A stretch of DNA of 7,508 nt from an uncultured Bacilli bacterium (GTDB taxonomy: Bacteria; Bacillota_I; Bacilli_A; RF39; UBA660). Of the stretch, positions 1 to 5,585 are shown piece after piece; position 1 is the stretch's first letter; the number at the start of each line of letters is the position of its first letter. The translations under genes and the position numbers were made by a program. Under the pieces are notes generated by a model that searched no databases, was not told the DNA's origin, and worked only from the letters and a program-made list of their open reading frames with translations. The DNA lies in contig CALVVW010000056.1 in assembly GCA_944364005.1 (NCBI GenBank), positions 1 through 7,508 on the forward strand, written 5' to 3'.

Positions 1-2
1 AC

Positions 3-79
3 GGGCGATTAGCTCAGTTGGTTAGAGCACCTGCCTTACAAGCAGGGGGTCACAGGTTCGAGTCCTATATCGCCCACCA
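3..79 (+). tRNA. tRNA-Val (anticodon UAC)
   Basis: A full cloverleaf can be folded. The acceptor GGGCGAT pairs perfectly with ATCGCCC, and the anticodon arm CCTGC/GCAGG holds loop CTTACAA, giving anticodon TAC. The discriminator is A76 and the CCA end is encoded. The T-stem (52-56 with 64-68) has one C53-A67 mismatch. It is the first visible gene of an operon whose promoter lies left of the window. Its anticodon and ACCA end match the specifier and bulge of the valS T-box at 6308-6529. Confidence 0.97.
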
Positions 80-80
80 T

Positions 81-156
<76 letters not shown>

Positions 157-164
157 TTTTTTTT

Positions 165-248
165 GGAGAGGTAGCGAAGAGGCTAAACGCGACAGACTGT
201 AAATCTGTTCCTTCGGGTTCAATGGTTCGAATCCATTCCTCTCCACCA
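165..248 (+). tRNA. tRNA-Tyr (anticodon GUA)
   Basis: This is a class II tRNA with a long variable arm. The acceptor GGAGAGG pairs with CCTCTCC, the anticodon loop CTGTAAA gives GTA, and the T-arm AATGG/CCATT is perfect. CCA is encoded. An 8-nt T-rich spacer separates it from tRNA-Thr. Confidence 0.97.
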
Positions 249-254
249 TCGTAT

Positions 255-329
255 TGCCTCGTAGCCAAGTGGTAAGGCATCAGACTTTGACTCTGACATG
301 CGTTAGTTCGAATCTAACCGAGGCAGCCA
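255..329 (+). tRNA. tRNA-Gln (anticodon UUG)
   Basis: The acceptor TGCCTCG pairs with CGAGGCA. The anticodon loop CTTTGAC on stem TCAGA/TCTGA gives TTG. The discriminator is G and CCA is encoded. T1-A72 at the top of the acceptor is typical of tRNA-Gln. Confidence 0.97.
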
Positions 330-338
330 TTATTATAT

Positions 339-414
339 GATCTGTTAGCTCAGTAGGTAGAGCATTTGACTTTTAATCAAAGGGTCATGAGTTCGAATCT
401 CATACAGATCACCA
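339..414 (+). tRNA. tRNA-Lys (anticodon UUU)
   Basis: The acceptor GATCTGT pairs perfectly with ACAGATC. Anticodon stem TTTGA/TCAAA with loop CTTTTAA gives TTT. The T-stem ATGAG/CTCAT is perfect and CCA is encoded. A 9-nt AT-only spacer precedes it. Confidence 0.97.
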
Positions 415-417
415 TGT

Positions 418-506
418 GCCTGAGTGGCGGAATTGGTAGACGCACAGGACTTAAAATCCTGCGAGATTCAACCCTCGTGCCGGTTCAAGTCCGGCCTTAG
501 GCACCA
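418..506 (+). tRNA. tRNA-Leu (anticodon UAA)
   Basis: This is a class II tRNA with a long variable arm. The acceptor GCCTGAG pairs with CTTAGGC with one G-T wobble. Anticodon stem CAGGA/TCCTG with loop CTTAAAA gives TAA. T-stem GCCGG/CCGGC is perfect and CCA is encoded. It is the last gene of the first tRNA operon; the terminator starts 12 nt downstream. Confidence 0.97.
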
Positions 507-517
507 TTTTAATATTT

Positions 518-544
518 ACTCATTAGTTTCTGATGAGTTTTTTT
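518..544 (+). terminator. Intrinsic terminator of the first tRNA operon
   Basis: ACTCATTA (518-525) pairs with TGATGAGT (531-538) as an 8-bp stem with one T-G wobble and a 5-nt loop, followed directly by a 7-base T run (538-544). It lies between tRNA-Leu and the promoter of the next operon. Confidence 0.9.
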
Positions 545-574
545 ATAAACTGTGTTATAGATTTTTAAAAAGTG

Positions 575-603
575 TTGACATAGTTTAAATGATTTGTTAT
601 AAT
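575..603 (+). promoter_or_regulatory. Consensus sigma-A promoter of the second tRNA operon
   Basis: A perfect -35 box TTGACA (575-580) and a perfect -10 box TATAAT (598-603) are separated by the ideal 17 nt. The expected start of transcription is near 610, 20 nt before tRNA-Ser. A fully consensus promoter fits a stable-RNA operon with very high output. Confidence 0.94.
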
Positions 604-611
604 CAATTTGT

Positions 612-625
612 CGTCTGAAAAGACG
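612..625 (+). other. 5' leader hairpin ahead of tRNA-Ser
   Basis: CGTCT (612-616) and AGACG (621-625) form a perfect 5-bp stem closed by a GAAA tetraloop. It begins about 2 nt after the predicted transcription start and ends 4 nt before tRNA-Ser. It may shield the 5' end of the primary transcript or guide RNase P; that role is inference. There is no T run, so it is not a terminator. Confidence 0.6.
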
Positions 626-629
626 TTAT

Positions 630-722
630 GGAGGAATACCCAAGTCTGGTTGAAGGGACCGGTCTTGAAAACCGGGAGGTCGTGCGAGCGGCGCAGGGGT
701 TCGAATCCCTTTTCCTCCGCCA
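630..722 (+). tRNA. tRNA-Ser (anticodon UGA)
   Basis: This is a class II tRNA with a long GC-rich variable arm. The acceptor GGAGGAA pairs with TTCCTCC. The anticodon stem CCGGT/ACCGG has loop CTTGAAA, giving TGA. The discriminator is G, as in serine tRNAs, and CCA is encoded. It is the first gene of the second operon. Confidence 0.97.
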
Positions 723-728
723 TTATAT

Positions 729-805
<77 letters not shown>

Positions 806-809
806 ATTT

Positions 810-886
810 GGTCTCATGGTGCAGCTGGTTAACACGTCTGCCTGTCACGCAGAAGATCGCGGGTTCGAGTCCCGTTGAGACCGCCA
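810..886 (+). tRNA. tRNA-Asp (anticodon GUC)
   Basis: The acceptor GGTCTCA pairs with TGAGACC. Anticodon stem TCTGC/GCAGA with loop CTGTCAC gives GTC. The discriminator is G, as in aspartate tRNAs, and CCA is encoded. A 4-nt spacer separates it from tRNA-fMet. Confidence 0.97.
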
Positions 887-889
887 TAT

Positions 890-965
890 GGCTTCATAGC
901 TCAGTCGGTAGAGCAAGGGACTGAAAATCCCTGTGTCGCTGGTTCGATTCCCGCTGGAGCCACCA
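890..965 (+). tRNA. tRNA-Phe (anticodon GAA)
   Basis: The acceptor GGCTTCA pairs with TGGAGCC with one T-G wobble. Anticodon stem AGGGA/TCCCT with loop CTGAAAA gives GAA. CCA is encoded. The middle pair of the T-stem (GCTGG 938-942 with CCCGC 950-954) is a T940-C952 mismatch. Confidence 0.96.
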
Positions 966-1006
966 TTTTGTTTATAACTTAGTTTTATATAAATTGGTTA
1001 CGTACT

Positions 1007-1083
1007 GCGCTCGTAGCTCAGTTGGATAGAGTGTTTGGCTACGAACCAAAAGGTCAGGGGTTCGAATCCCTTCGAGCGCACCA
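1007..1083 (+). tRNA. tRNA-Arg (anticodon ACG)
   Basis: The acceptor GCGCTCG pairs with CGAGCGC. Anticodon stem TTTGG/CCAAA with loop CTACGAA gives ACG; A34 is expected to be deaminated to inosine by TadA so that CGU, CGC and CGA are read. CCA is encoded. The 41-nt AT-rich spacer before it is the longest in this operon; I see no convincing promoter in it. Confidence 0.97.
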
Positions 1084-1088
1084 TATTT

Positions 1089-1165
1089 CGGGAAGTGGCT
1101 CAACTTGGTAGAGCACTTGGTTTGGGACCAAGGGGTTGCAGGTTCAAATCCTGTCTTCCCGACCA
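1089..1165 (+). tRNA. tRNA-Pro (anticodon UGG)
   Basis: The acceptor CGGGAAG pairs with CTTCCCG. Anticodon stem CTTGG/CCAAG with loop TTTGGGA gives TGG. CCA is encoded. It is the last gene of the second tRNA operon; the terminator stem begins 9 nt downstream. Confidence 0.97.
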
Positions 1166-1174
1166 TTTGAAATT

Positions 1175-1201
1175 AAACGTTGATTTGTCAACGTTTTTTT
1201 T
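1175..1201 (+). terminator. Intrinsic terminator of the second tRNA operon
   Basis: AAACGTTGA (1175-1183) pairs perfectly with TCAACGTTT (1188-1196) around a TTTG loop, and the stem runs into an 8-base T tract (1194-1201). The convergent endonuclease gene stops 3 nt beyond the tract. Read on the minus strand, the stem is followed by AATTT, so it may weakly stop that transcript too. Confidence 0.92.
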
Positions 1202-1203
1202 GC

Positions 1204-1944
1204 TTATATATGATTATAAAGTTTAGATATTTTATCTTTTCTTATTTCAAAATTAGTTCCGTGATCATAGGTTTGGCCATATTTGTTTCCTTTTTTATAG
1301 ATTCCAATGTTGAATGATATTTTTATATCTCCTGTTTCAATTAATGATAAAAATGTACTGAAGTCTTTAAGCTTGTAAAAATCAATTTTTGTATATCTAA
1401 AGTATGTTTTATTATATACATACTTTTTTTCTGCTTCAATAAAAGCTAAATATTTTATTTTGTTGTCTAATTTTTCTTTTAATGTTGTGAAATTCCAAAA
1501 GCAACTTTTTTCAAGTGTTTTTTTCTTTTTGTCGAATATTACTAAATATATTTTTTTTGAAAAATAATCAATTTCTAATTTCATAAAATAATGAGTATTT
1601 ACTTGTGTTAATTTTGTTGCTGAAACAGTTGCATAAAAAATTTTATAATTTGGTAATTTTTTATCATTCCATCCGTATTGATTTTTTAAATATTGAATCC
1701 CATATATGTATGGCCCATCAAATGTTGCACTGAATAAATTTAAGTTTAATCTACTATTATATTTTAGGCTTGTTTTTATTTCTATACCATTATAGTCTGC
1801 TATTGGAAAATTTTCCCTTTCTTTTCCTATTAGATTTTCAAATGTAATTCCTACATTACCTTTACCGTGAGATGTTCCTTCTATCCAGTTTAAGTTTTTA
1901 ATTTTCATAAATTTTAGCATTAATTCTTCAATATTTTCCTGCAT
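1204..1944 (-). CDS. MvaI/BcnI-family restriction endonuclease (orphan)
   Basis: This 246-residue protein resembles the MvaI/BcnI family of PD-(D/E)XK type II nucleases, relatives of MutH that cut as monomers. Numbered from the chosen start, family-like segments are GNVGITFENLIG (about 29-40), the catalytic segment with D50, E55 and K57 (IADYNGIEIK), a following LNLNLFSATFDG block, and a C-terminal HGTNFEIRKDKISKLYN block. All presumed catalytic residues are present and the frame is intact. I chose the ATG at 1944 because a strong GAGGAGG (1957-1951) lies 6 nt upstream; an in-frame ATG at 1959 overlaps that ribosome binding site. No methyltransferase gene is adjacent: the neighbours are a tRNA operon and a carboxypeptidase. 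The gene is visibly richer in A/T runs than its neighbours, which with the tRNA-side location hints at horizontal gain. The target sequence cannot be inferred. It could instead be a solitary nicking or mismatch-type nuclease. Confidence 0.8.
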   Translation of the reverse strand: MQENIEELMLKFMKIKNLNWIEGTSHGKGNVGITFENLIGKERENFPIADYNGIEIKTSLKYNSRLNLNLFSATFDGPYIYGIQYLKNQYGWNDKKLPNYKIFYATVSATKLTQVNTHYFMKLEIDYFSKKIYLVIFDKKKKTLEKSCFWNFTTLKEKLDNKIKYLAFIEAEKKYVYNKTYFRYTKIDFYKLKDFSTFLSLIETGDIKISFNIGIYKKGNKYGQTYDHGTNFEIRKDKISKLYNHI

Positions 1945-1950
1945 ATATAT

Positions 1951-1957
1951 CCTCCTC
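1951..1957 (-). promoter_or_regulatory. Ribosome binding site fixing the endonuclease start
   Basis: GAGGAGG on the minus strand lies 6 nt before the ATG at 1944-1942. It overlaps the alternative upstream ATG at 1959, which would have to use its own codons 2-3 as the binding site and has no other, so the shorter protein is favoured. Confidence 0.85.
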
Positions 1958-1966
1958 ATATATATT

Positions 1967-1972
1967 ATTATA
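1967..1972 (-). promoter_or_regulatory. Possible -10 box of the endonuclease gene
   Basis: TATAAT on the minus strand lies 9 nt upstream of GAGGAGG. No good -35 hexamer is found 16-18 nt further upstream (TTATAC at 1995-1990 is poor), and the region is so AT-rich that chance matches are expected. Confidence 0.3.
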
Positions 1973-2081
1973 AAAAAGAATGTATGTTGGTATAAAAAAT
2001 GTAAATTTATTAATTTTATCTTTTGTTAAAAATTCGATTTTAAATAGAATATAATTTTGTTTTATATAATTAAAAGTGTCA

Positions 2082-2098
2082 TATACTTTAATAGGTGA
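2082..2098 (+). promoter_or_regulatory. Candidate -10 box and ribosome binding site of the carboxypeptidase gene
   Basis: TATACT (2082-2087), exactly 6 nt, then GGTGAT (2094-2099; the binding site can be read as AGGTGA, 2093-2098), then a GTG start at 2105. The same spacing occurs upstream of two other genes here. A -35-like TTGTTT (2057-2062) is 19 nt upstream of the -10 box, which is weak. The ribosome binding site is the firm part of this call; the -10 box is tentative. Confidence 0.45.
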
Positions 2099-2104
2099 TT
2101 TCTT

Positions 2105-3163
2105 GTGAAAAAAATCTTTCTTTTTTTAATTTTCATTCTTTTTTCTTTACCTTTTACTGTATCAGCCGATACAGCTAAGTCTTCTATTATAATGGATTTA
2201 GATAGTGGAAGAGTATTGTATGAAAAAAACGCGAATCAAAAGCGTTTGATAGCATCTATTACAAAAATTATGACGGCAATTGTAGCAATCGAAGAAGGAA
2301 ATTTAACAGAAAAAATTACTGTAGGTGAAGAAGTTCTTTCCATGTATGGAACGAATATTTATGTAGAAGTTGGAGAAACGATGAAATTACGTGACTTGTT
2401 ATATGGATTGCTTCTTCGTAGTGGAAACGATGCTTCTGTTGTAATTGCTAAAGCAATTGCTGGTAGTGAAGAAAAATTTGTTGAATTAATGAATCATAAA
2501 GCTCAAGAAATTGGAATGAAAGATACAATATTTAGAAATCCGCACGGGTTAGATGAAGAGACTGAAAATTATTCTACTGCGTATGATATGGCCTTATTAT
2601 CCAGATATGCTTATCAAAATAAAACTTATCGTAATATTGTTTCTACAGATAAATATGAAGTTTCAACTGGAAAAAAAGCATATCTTTGGTATAATCGGAA
2701 TAAGTTGTTGAAGGCGTATGAATATTGTACTGGTGGAAAAAATGGTTATACGCCAAGAGCTGGGAAAACACTCGTAACTACTTCTTCAAAAAATGGCCTT
2801 AATTTGACGATTGTTACTTTATCTGATGGTGATATATATAATAATCATATTGATTTATATGAAAATACTTTTTCAAAGTATAAGCGATATAAAATCATTG
2901 ATAAGAATAATTTTAAGATTGATAAGGAATTTGTAGATGAAGATATTTATCTTCAAGATTCATTTTATTATCCACTTACGTCAAATGAAGTAGATGATAT
3001 TAAAACTGTTGTTCATTTTCTTGATGATTCTGCAACAGATGAAATTGGTACTATAGAAATTTTTTTATCGAATGAAAAAATTGGCGAATTACCAATTTAC
3101 CATAAAATAAAAAAGAAAGATTCATTTTCTTTCTTTCACTGGTTAAAAAAATTATTTTTGTGA
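2105..3163 (+). CDS. D-alanyl-D-alanine carboxypeptidase (PBP5/DacF type)
   Basis: This 352-residue secreted serine peptidase of the SxxK penicillin-binding class removes the terminal D-Ala of peptidoglycan pentapeptides outside the membrane. Residues 1-21 form a signal peptide (KK, a long hydrophobic core, then VSA before D22). The catalytic motif SITK is at 51-54, SGN at 106-108, and the third motif reads KNG at 212-214 (in TGGKNGYT) where KTG is usual. The C-terminal part (about 250-352) matches the beta-rich PBP5 C-terminal domain region, and the protein ends in FFHWLKKLFL, an aromatic and basic tail suited to anchoring as an amphipathic helix. Length is normal for the family. The start is GTG at 2105, supported by AGGTGA 6 nt upstream. 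The gene appears monocistronic; its 3' end overlaps the convergent phosphoesterase gene by 12 bp. The family is clear; whether it is the DacF or DacB orthologue is not. Confidence 0.93.
   Translation: MKKIFLFLIFILFSLPFTVSADTAKSSIIMDLDSGRVLYEKNANQKRLIASITKIMTAIVAIEEGNLTEKITVGEEVLSMYGTNIYVEVGETMKLRDLLYGLLLRSGNDASVVIAKAIAGSEEKFVELMNHKAQEIGMKDTIFRNPHGLDEETENYSTAYDMALLSRYAYQNKTYRNIVSTDKYEVSTGKKAYLWYNRNKLLKAYEYCTGGKNGYTPRAGKTLVTTSSKNGLNLTIVTLSDGDIYNNHIDLYENTFSKYKRYKIIDKNNFKIDKEFVDEDIYLQDSFYYPLTSNEVDDIKTVVHFLDDSATDEIGTIEIFLSNEKIGELPIYHKIKKKDSFSFFHWLKKLFL
3112..3136 (-). terminator. Possible terminator of the phosphoesterase gene, inside the carboxypeptidase gene
   Basis: AAAGAAAGA (3112-3120) and TCTTTCTTT (3128-3136) form a 9-bp stem with a 7-nt loop. 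Read on the minus strand, it lies 15 nt after the phosphoesterase stop and is followed by a broken U-rich tract (TTTATTTT). Only two pairs are G-C, so it is weak. On the plus strand it has no proper T run and is inside coding sequence. Confidence 0.3.
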
Positions 3164-4072
3164 TAATCTGAAAAAGTTAATGCTTGGTCTGCAGAAAAGG
3201 CGAAAACCGTTATCGGTAGTTCCTATTCCACTAGATATATATAATTTTGATTGTCCTAATTGATAAAATGCATTTATATATTTGTTTGCTCCTTCTTTTT
3301 TTAAAATACCTCCTAGGTATGGTATAGCTACTTGACCATTATGAGAATGCCCTGCTAGGAAGAGATTTGTTTGATAACTTGCCAAGATATCATCTACAGA
3401 ATCTGGTTCATGTAATAAAGTAATTGTATAAATATTAGAATTATGTGTTGGTTCTTGAAAATATTGATAAGCTTGATTGATATTTATATTTCCTGATAGA
3501 CTACTATTTAATCCAATTAAAAGAATAGGTGTATTGCTATTGTTATAAATTAATTCATAATCATTATTTAGAATAGTAAAATTACTTTGATTCATAATTG
3601 TAGTAAATTGTTCTTGATCTTCTTCACCAAAGATTGCGTATTTTCCGATTGTTGATTTTATTTTTTTTAATTCACTAATTAATTTTTCTTGTTCTTTAGA
3701 TTTTAATTTATAATCTTTGTTAATTAGGTCTCCAGTAAATACTACTAAGTCTGGATTTCTACGATTAATTAATTTTACTATTTTTTTTATGTCTTTTATA
3801 AAAATTGTTGAACCATAATGAATATCTGATAATTGAATTATTTTTACTCCGTCAAAACTAGATGGTATCTTTTCGTCAAGGATTCGTTCTTCTTTCACAG
3901 TAATTAATTTAGAAGATATATATGTAGTATATAGGAAAAAAGAGATGCTTATTATCATTACTATGAAGATGACTTTTAGACTGGTTAAAACAATTTTTTT
4001 TCTTAATTCTCGATTTTCTTCTTTTATAATTTCTTTCTGTTTTTCTTCATTTCTTTCTGTTCTTGTTGTCAT
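3152..4072 (-). CDS. Membrane-anchored metallophosphoesterase (YkuE/YaeI-like) with altered GNH motif
   Basis: This 306-residue calcineurin-like phosphoesterase has a charged N-terminal tail (1-26), one membrane segment (about 27-50), and the catalytic domain outside. Motifs in order: LSDIH (81-85; D83, H85), FTGDL (112-116; D115), then GEED at 149-152 where the family has GNH(D/E), then LLHEPD (219-224; H221) and GHSHNGQ (241-247; H242, H244). Relatives such as YkuE and YaeI are linked to lipid-type phosphoester hydrolysis at the membrane, but the substrate here is unknown. Loss of the motif-III Asn (metal ligand) and His (catalytic) is visible in the DNA and may weaken or change the activity; the other metal ligands remain. 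The start ATG at 4072 has GGTGAT 4 nt upstream. It is transcribed divergently from the FAD dehydrogenase gene and converges on the carboxypeptidase gene. Confidence 0.85.
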   Translation of the reverse strand: MTTRTERNEEKQKEIIKEENRELRKKIVLTSLKVIFIVMIISISFFLYTTYISSKLITVKEERILDEKIPSSFDGVKIIQLSDIHYGSTIFIKDIKKIVKLINRRNPDLVVFTGDLINKDYKLKSKEQEKLISELKKIKSTIGKYAIFGEEDQEQFTTIMNQSNFTILNNDYELIYNNSNTPILLIGLNSSLSGNININQAYQYFQEPTHNSNIYTITLLHEPDSVDDILASYQTNLFLAGHSHNGQVAIPYLGGILKKEGANKYINAFYQLGQSKLYISSGIGTTDNGFRLFCRPSINFFRLSQK

Positions 4073-4076
4073 CTTA

Positions 4077-4096
4077 TCACCAATATTATTGTATCA
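4077..4096 (-). promoter_or_regulatory. Extended -10 promoter and ribosome binding site of the phosphoesterase gene
   Basis: On the minus strand, an extended -10 element TGATACAAT (TG, one base, TACAAT) is followed by exactly 6 nt and then the ribosome binding site GGTGAT (4082-4077). The -35 region is poor, as is common for extended -10 promoters. The predicted transcript would start at or beside the ribosome binding site, leaving a leader of about ten bases. Confidence 0.5.
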
Positions 4097-4141
4097 TAAT
4101 TTTGTTTAAGTAAAAATAATTCCTAGTTTTTTGTTTTTTAG

Positions 4142-4170
4142 TTGACATTAGAAAAGTAGGATGTTTTTAA
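4142..4170 (+). promoter_or_regulatory. Alternative promoter for the FAD dehydrogenase operon
   Basis: A perfect -35 box TTGACA (4142-4147) is followed after 17 nt by TTTTAA (4165-4170), a weak -10 box. The implied start near 4177 would give a leader of about 25 nt. It competes with the extended -10 element just downstream (4177-4185), and the sequence cannot decide between them. Confidence 0.35.
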
Positions 4171-4176
4171 TTTTTA

Positions 4177-4197
4177 TGGTACAATAATTATGGTGAT
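4177..4197 (+). promoter_or_regulatory. Extended -10 promoter and ribosome binding site of the FAD dehydrogenase operon
   Basis: The extended -10 element TGGTACAAT (4177-4185) is followed by exactly 6 nt and then GGTGAT (4192-4197), 4 nt before the ATG at 4202. This mirrors the divergent phosphoesterase gene almost base for base. If this -10 box is used, the transcript starts near 4192, so the ATG at 4190 could not be the start codon. Confidence 0.5.
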
Positions 4198-4201
4198 GAA
4201 T

Positions 4202-5584
4202 ATGGAATATGATGTTGTAATAATAGGGGCAGGTCCTGCTGGATTATTTACTTCTTATGAACTTATAACAAAAAATAAAGATTTAAAAGTAGCTTTGATG
4301 GATAAAGGTCAAAAAGTAAAAACTAGGTTTTGTCCTATGAATAAATATAAAACGAAATGTGTAAATTGTAATCCTTGTCGTATTTTATCTGGATATGGTG
4401 GCGCGGGTACTTTTTCTGATGGAAAATTGAATTTCATTCCTAAACTTGGGAAAAGTGATTTGTTTAAGTATATGAGTGAGTCTGAAGCAAATCAATTGAT
4501 TGATGATACTGAAAAGATATTTACTCAGTTTGGTATGGATAGTGAAGTTTTTCCTAGTAATATGGAAGAGGCTTTGAAGATTAAGCGAAAAGTTGCAATT
4601 CAAGGTGCCAGATTATTATTAATTCGTCAAAAACATTTAGGAAGTGATCACTTGCCTGAATATATTGATGAATTTAGTAATTATTTAGAAGAGCATGGTG
4701 TTGTTTTGTATGAGAATACTGATGTTTCTGATATTATTTCTGTTGATAGTGGATATGAAGTTATATATGGTAAGAAAAAGCTTACTGCTCGTAAGGTGGT
4801 TGTTGCTCCTGGAAGAACGGGAGCAAAATGGATTCAAGAATTAGCCGATAAGTATCATATTCCGTATTTGTCTCAAAGTATAGAGATTGGTGTTAGGGTT
4901 GAAGTTAGAAAAGAAATTTTAGAGGATATTACTAATGTAATATATGATCCTACTATTTTTATTCGTACGGATACTTATGGTGATGAGATTAGGACATTTT
5001 GTACAAACCCTGGTGGATTTGTTGCAAAAGAGAATTATTATGGTTATATTTGTGTTAATGGTCATGCATTAAAGGATGTGAAGTCTAATAATAGTAATTT
5101 TGCATTTATCAGTCGTGTTCATTTGACAGAGCCAGTTACTAATACTAGGCTTTATGGTGAGTCTATTGCTAGAATTGCGAATGTGTTAGGAGATTCTAAG
5201 CCGATAATTCAATCTCTTAAGGATCTTAGAAGTGGAAGAAGATCTACTTGGCATCGAATTAATCAGGGGTTTGTAGAACCAACGTTAAAGGATTGTGTTC
5301 CTGGAGATCTTGCTTTAGTTTTACCTCATCGTATTATTACTAATATTTTAGAGGGATTACAGAAGCTAGATAAGATTATTCCTGGTGTTAATAATGATGA
5401 GACACTTCTTTATGGACCAGAAATTAAGTTTTTTAGTAATGAAATTGAGACGGATAATCATTTTAAGCTAAAATCAGAAGATATATATTTTATTGGTGAC
5501 GGTGCTGGAAAAGCAGGGAATATAGTAGTTGCTGCTGCAACGGGATTGGTTGCGGCACGTGATATTTTAAAGAAGGAGAAATGA
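4202..5584 (+). CDS. FAD-dependent dehydrogenase, COG2509 type
   Basis: This is a 460-residue cytosolic flavoprotein. The N-terminal Rossmann motif is GAGPAG (9-14) after a beta strand YDVVIIG. Next come a cysteine cluster C44, C53, C56, C59 (Cx8Cx2Cx2C) and the family signature SGYGGAGTFSDGKLN (63-77). Later blocks are APGRTGAKW (202-210), EIGVRVE (228-234), FCTNPGGFV (266-274), and a C-terminal FAD-contact motif GDGAGKAG (432-439). The overall pattern is that of the 'uncharacterized FAD-dependent dehydrogenase' family, whose physiological substrate I do not know. The clustered cysteines could hold a metal or Fe-S centre or be redox active; this is inference. I chose the ATG at 4202 over the one at 4190 because GGTGAT lies 4 nt before it and the protein then begins just before the Rossmann strand. 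It is the first gene of a two-gene operon with the cyclophilin gene. Confidence 0.88.
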   Translation: MEYDVVIIGAGPAGLFTSYELITKNKDLKVALMDKGQKVKTRFCPMNKYKTKCVNCNPCRILSGYGGAGTFSDGKLNFIPKLGKSDLFKYMSESEANQLIDDTEKIFTQFGMDSEVFPSNMEEALKIKRKVAIQGARLLLIRQKHLGSDHLPEYIDEFSNYLEEHGVVLYENTDVSDIISVDSGYEVIYGKKKLTARKVVVAPGRTGAKWIQELADKYHIPYLSQSIEIGVRVEVRKEILEDITNVIYDPTIFIRTDTYGDEIRTFCTNPGGFVAKENYYGYICVNGHALKDVKSNNSNFAFISRVHLTEPVTNTRLYGESIARIANVLGDSKPIIQSLKDLRSGRRSTWHRINQGFVEPTLKDCVPGDLALVLPHRIITNILEGLQKLDKIIPGVNNDETLLYGPEIKFFSNEIETDNHFKLKSEDIYFIGDGAGKAGNIVVAAATGLVAARDILKKEK

Positions 5585-5585
5585 T

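Noticed and set aside
966..1006. Possible internal promoter in the 41-nt spacer before tRNA-Arg
   Set aside because: TTGTTT and TATATA can be found, but their spacing is about 12 nt, which does not fit a sigma-A promoter.
1945..1959. Upstream ATG (1959) as start of the endonuclease
   Set aside because: It overlaps the GAGGAGG ribosome binding site that serves the ATG at 1944; the five extra residues are encoded by that site itself.
2023..2070. Further TATAAT boxes (2050-2055 and 2065-2070) upstream of the carboxypeptidase gene
   Set aside because: No -35 box at 16-18 nt (TTGTTA at 2023 is 21 nt away from the first); the region is almost pure A/T, so such matches are expected by chance.
4190..4201. 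Upstream ATG (4190) as start of the FAD dehydrogenase
   Set aside because: It lies before GGTGAT and within a few bases of the -10 box; the ATG at 4202 has proper spacing and starts directly before the Rossmann strand.
4385..4603. 72-codon minus-strand open frame
   Set aside because: Lies fully inside the FAD dehydrogenase gene on the other strand, has no recognisable motif, and is explained as a shadow of that gene.
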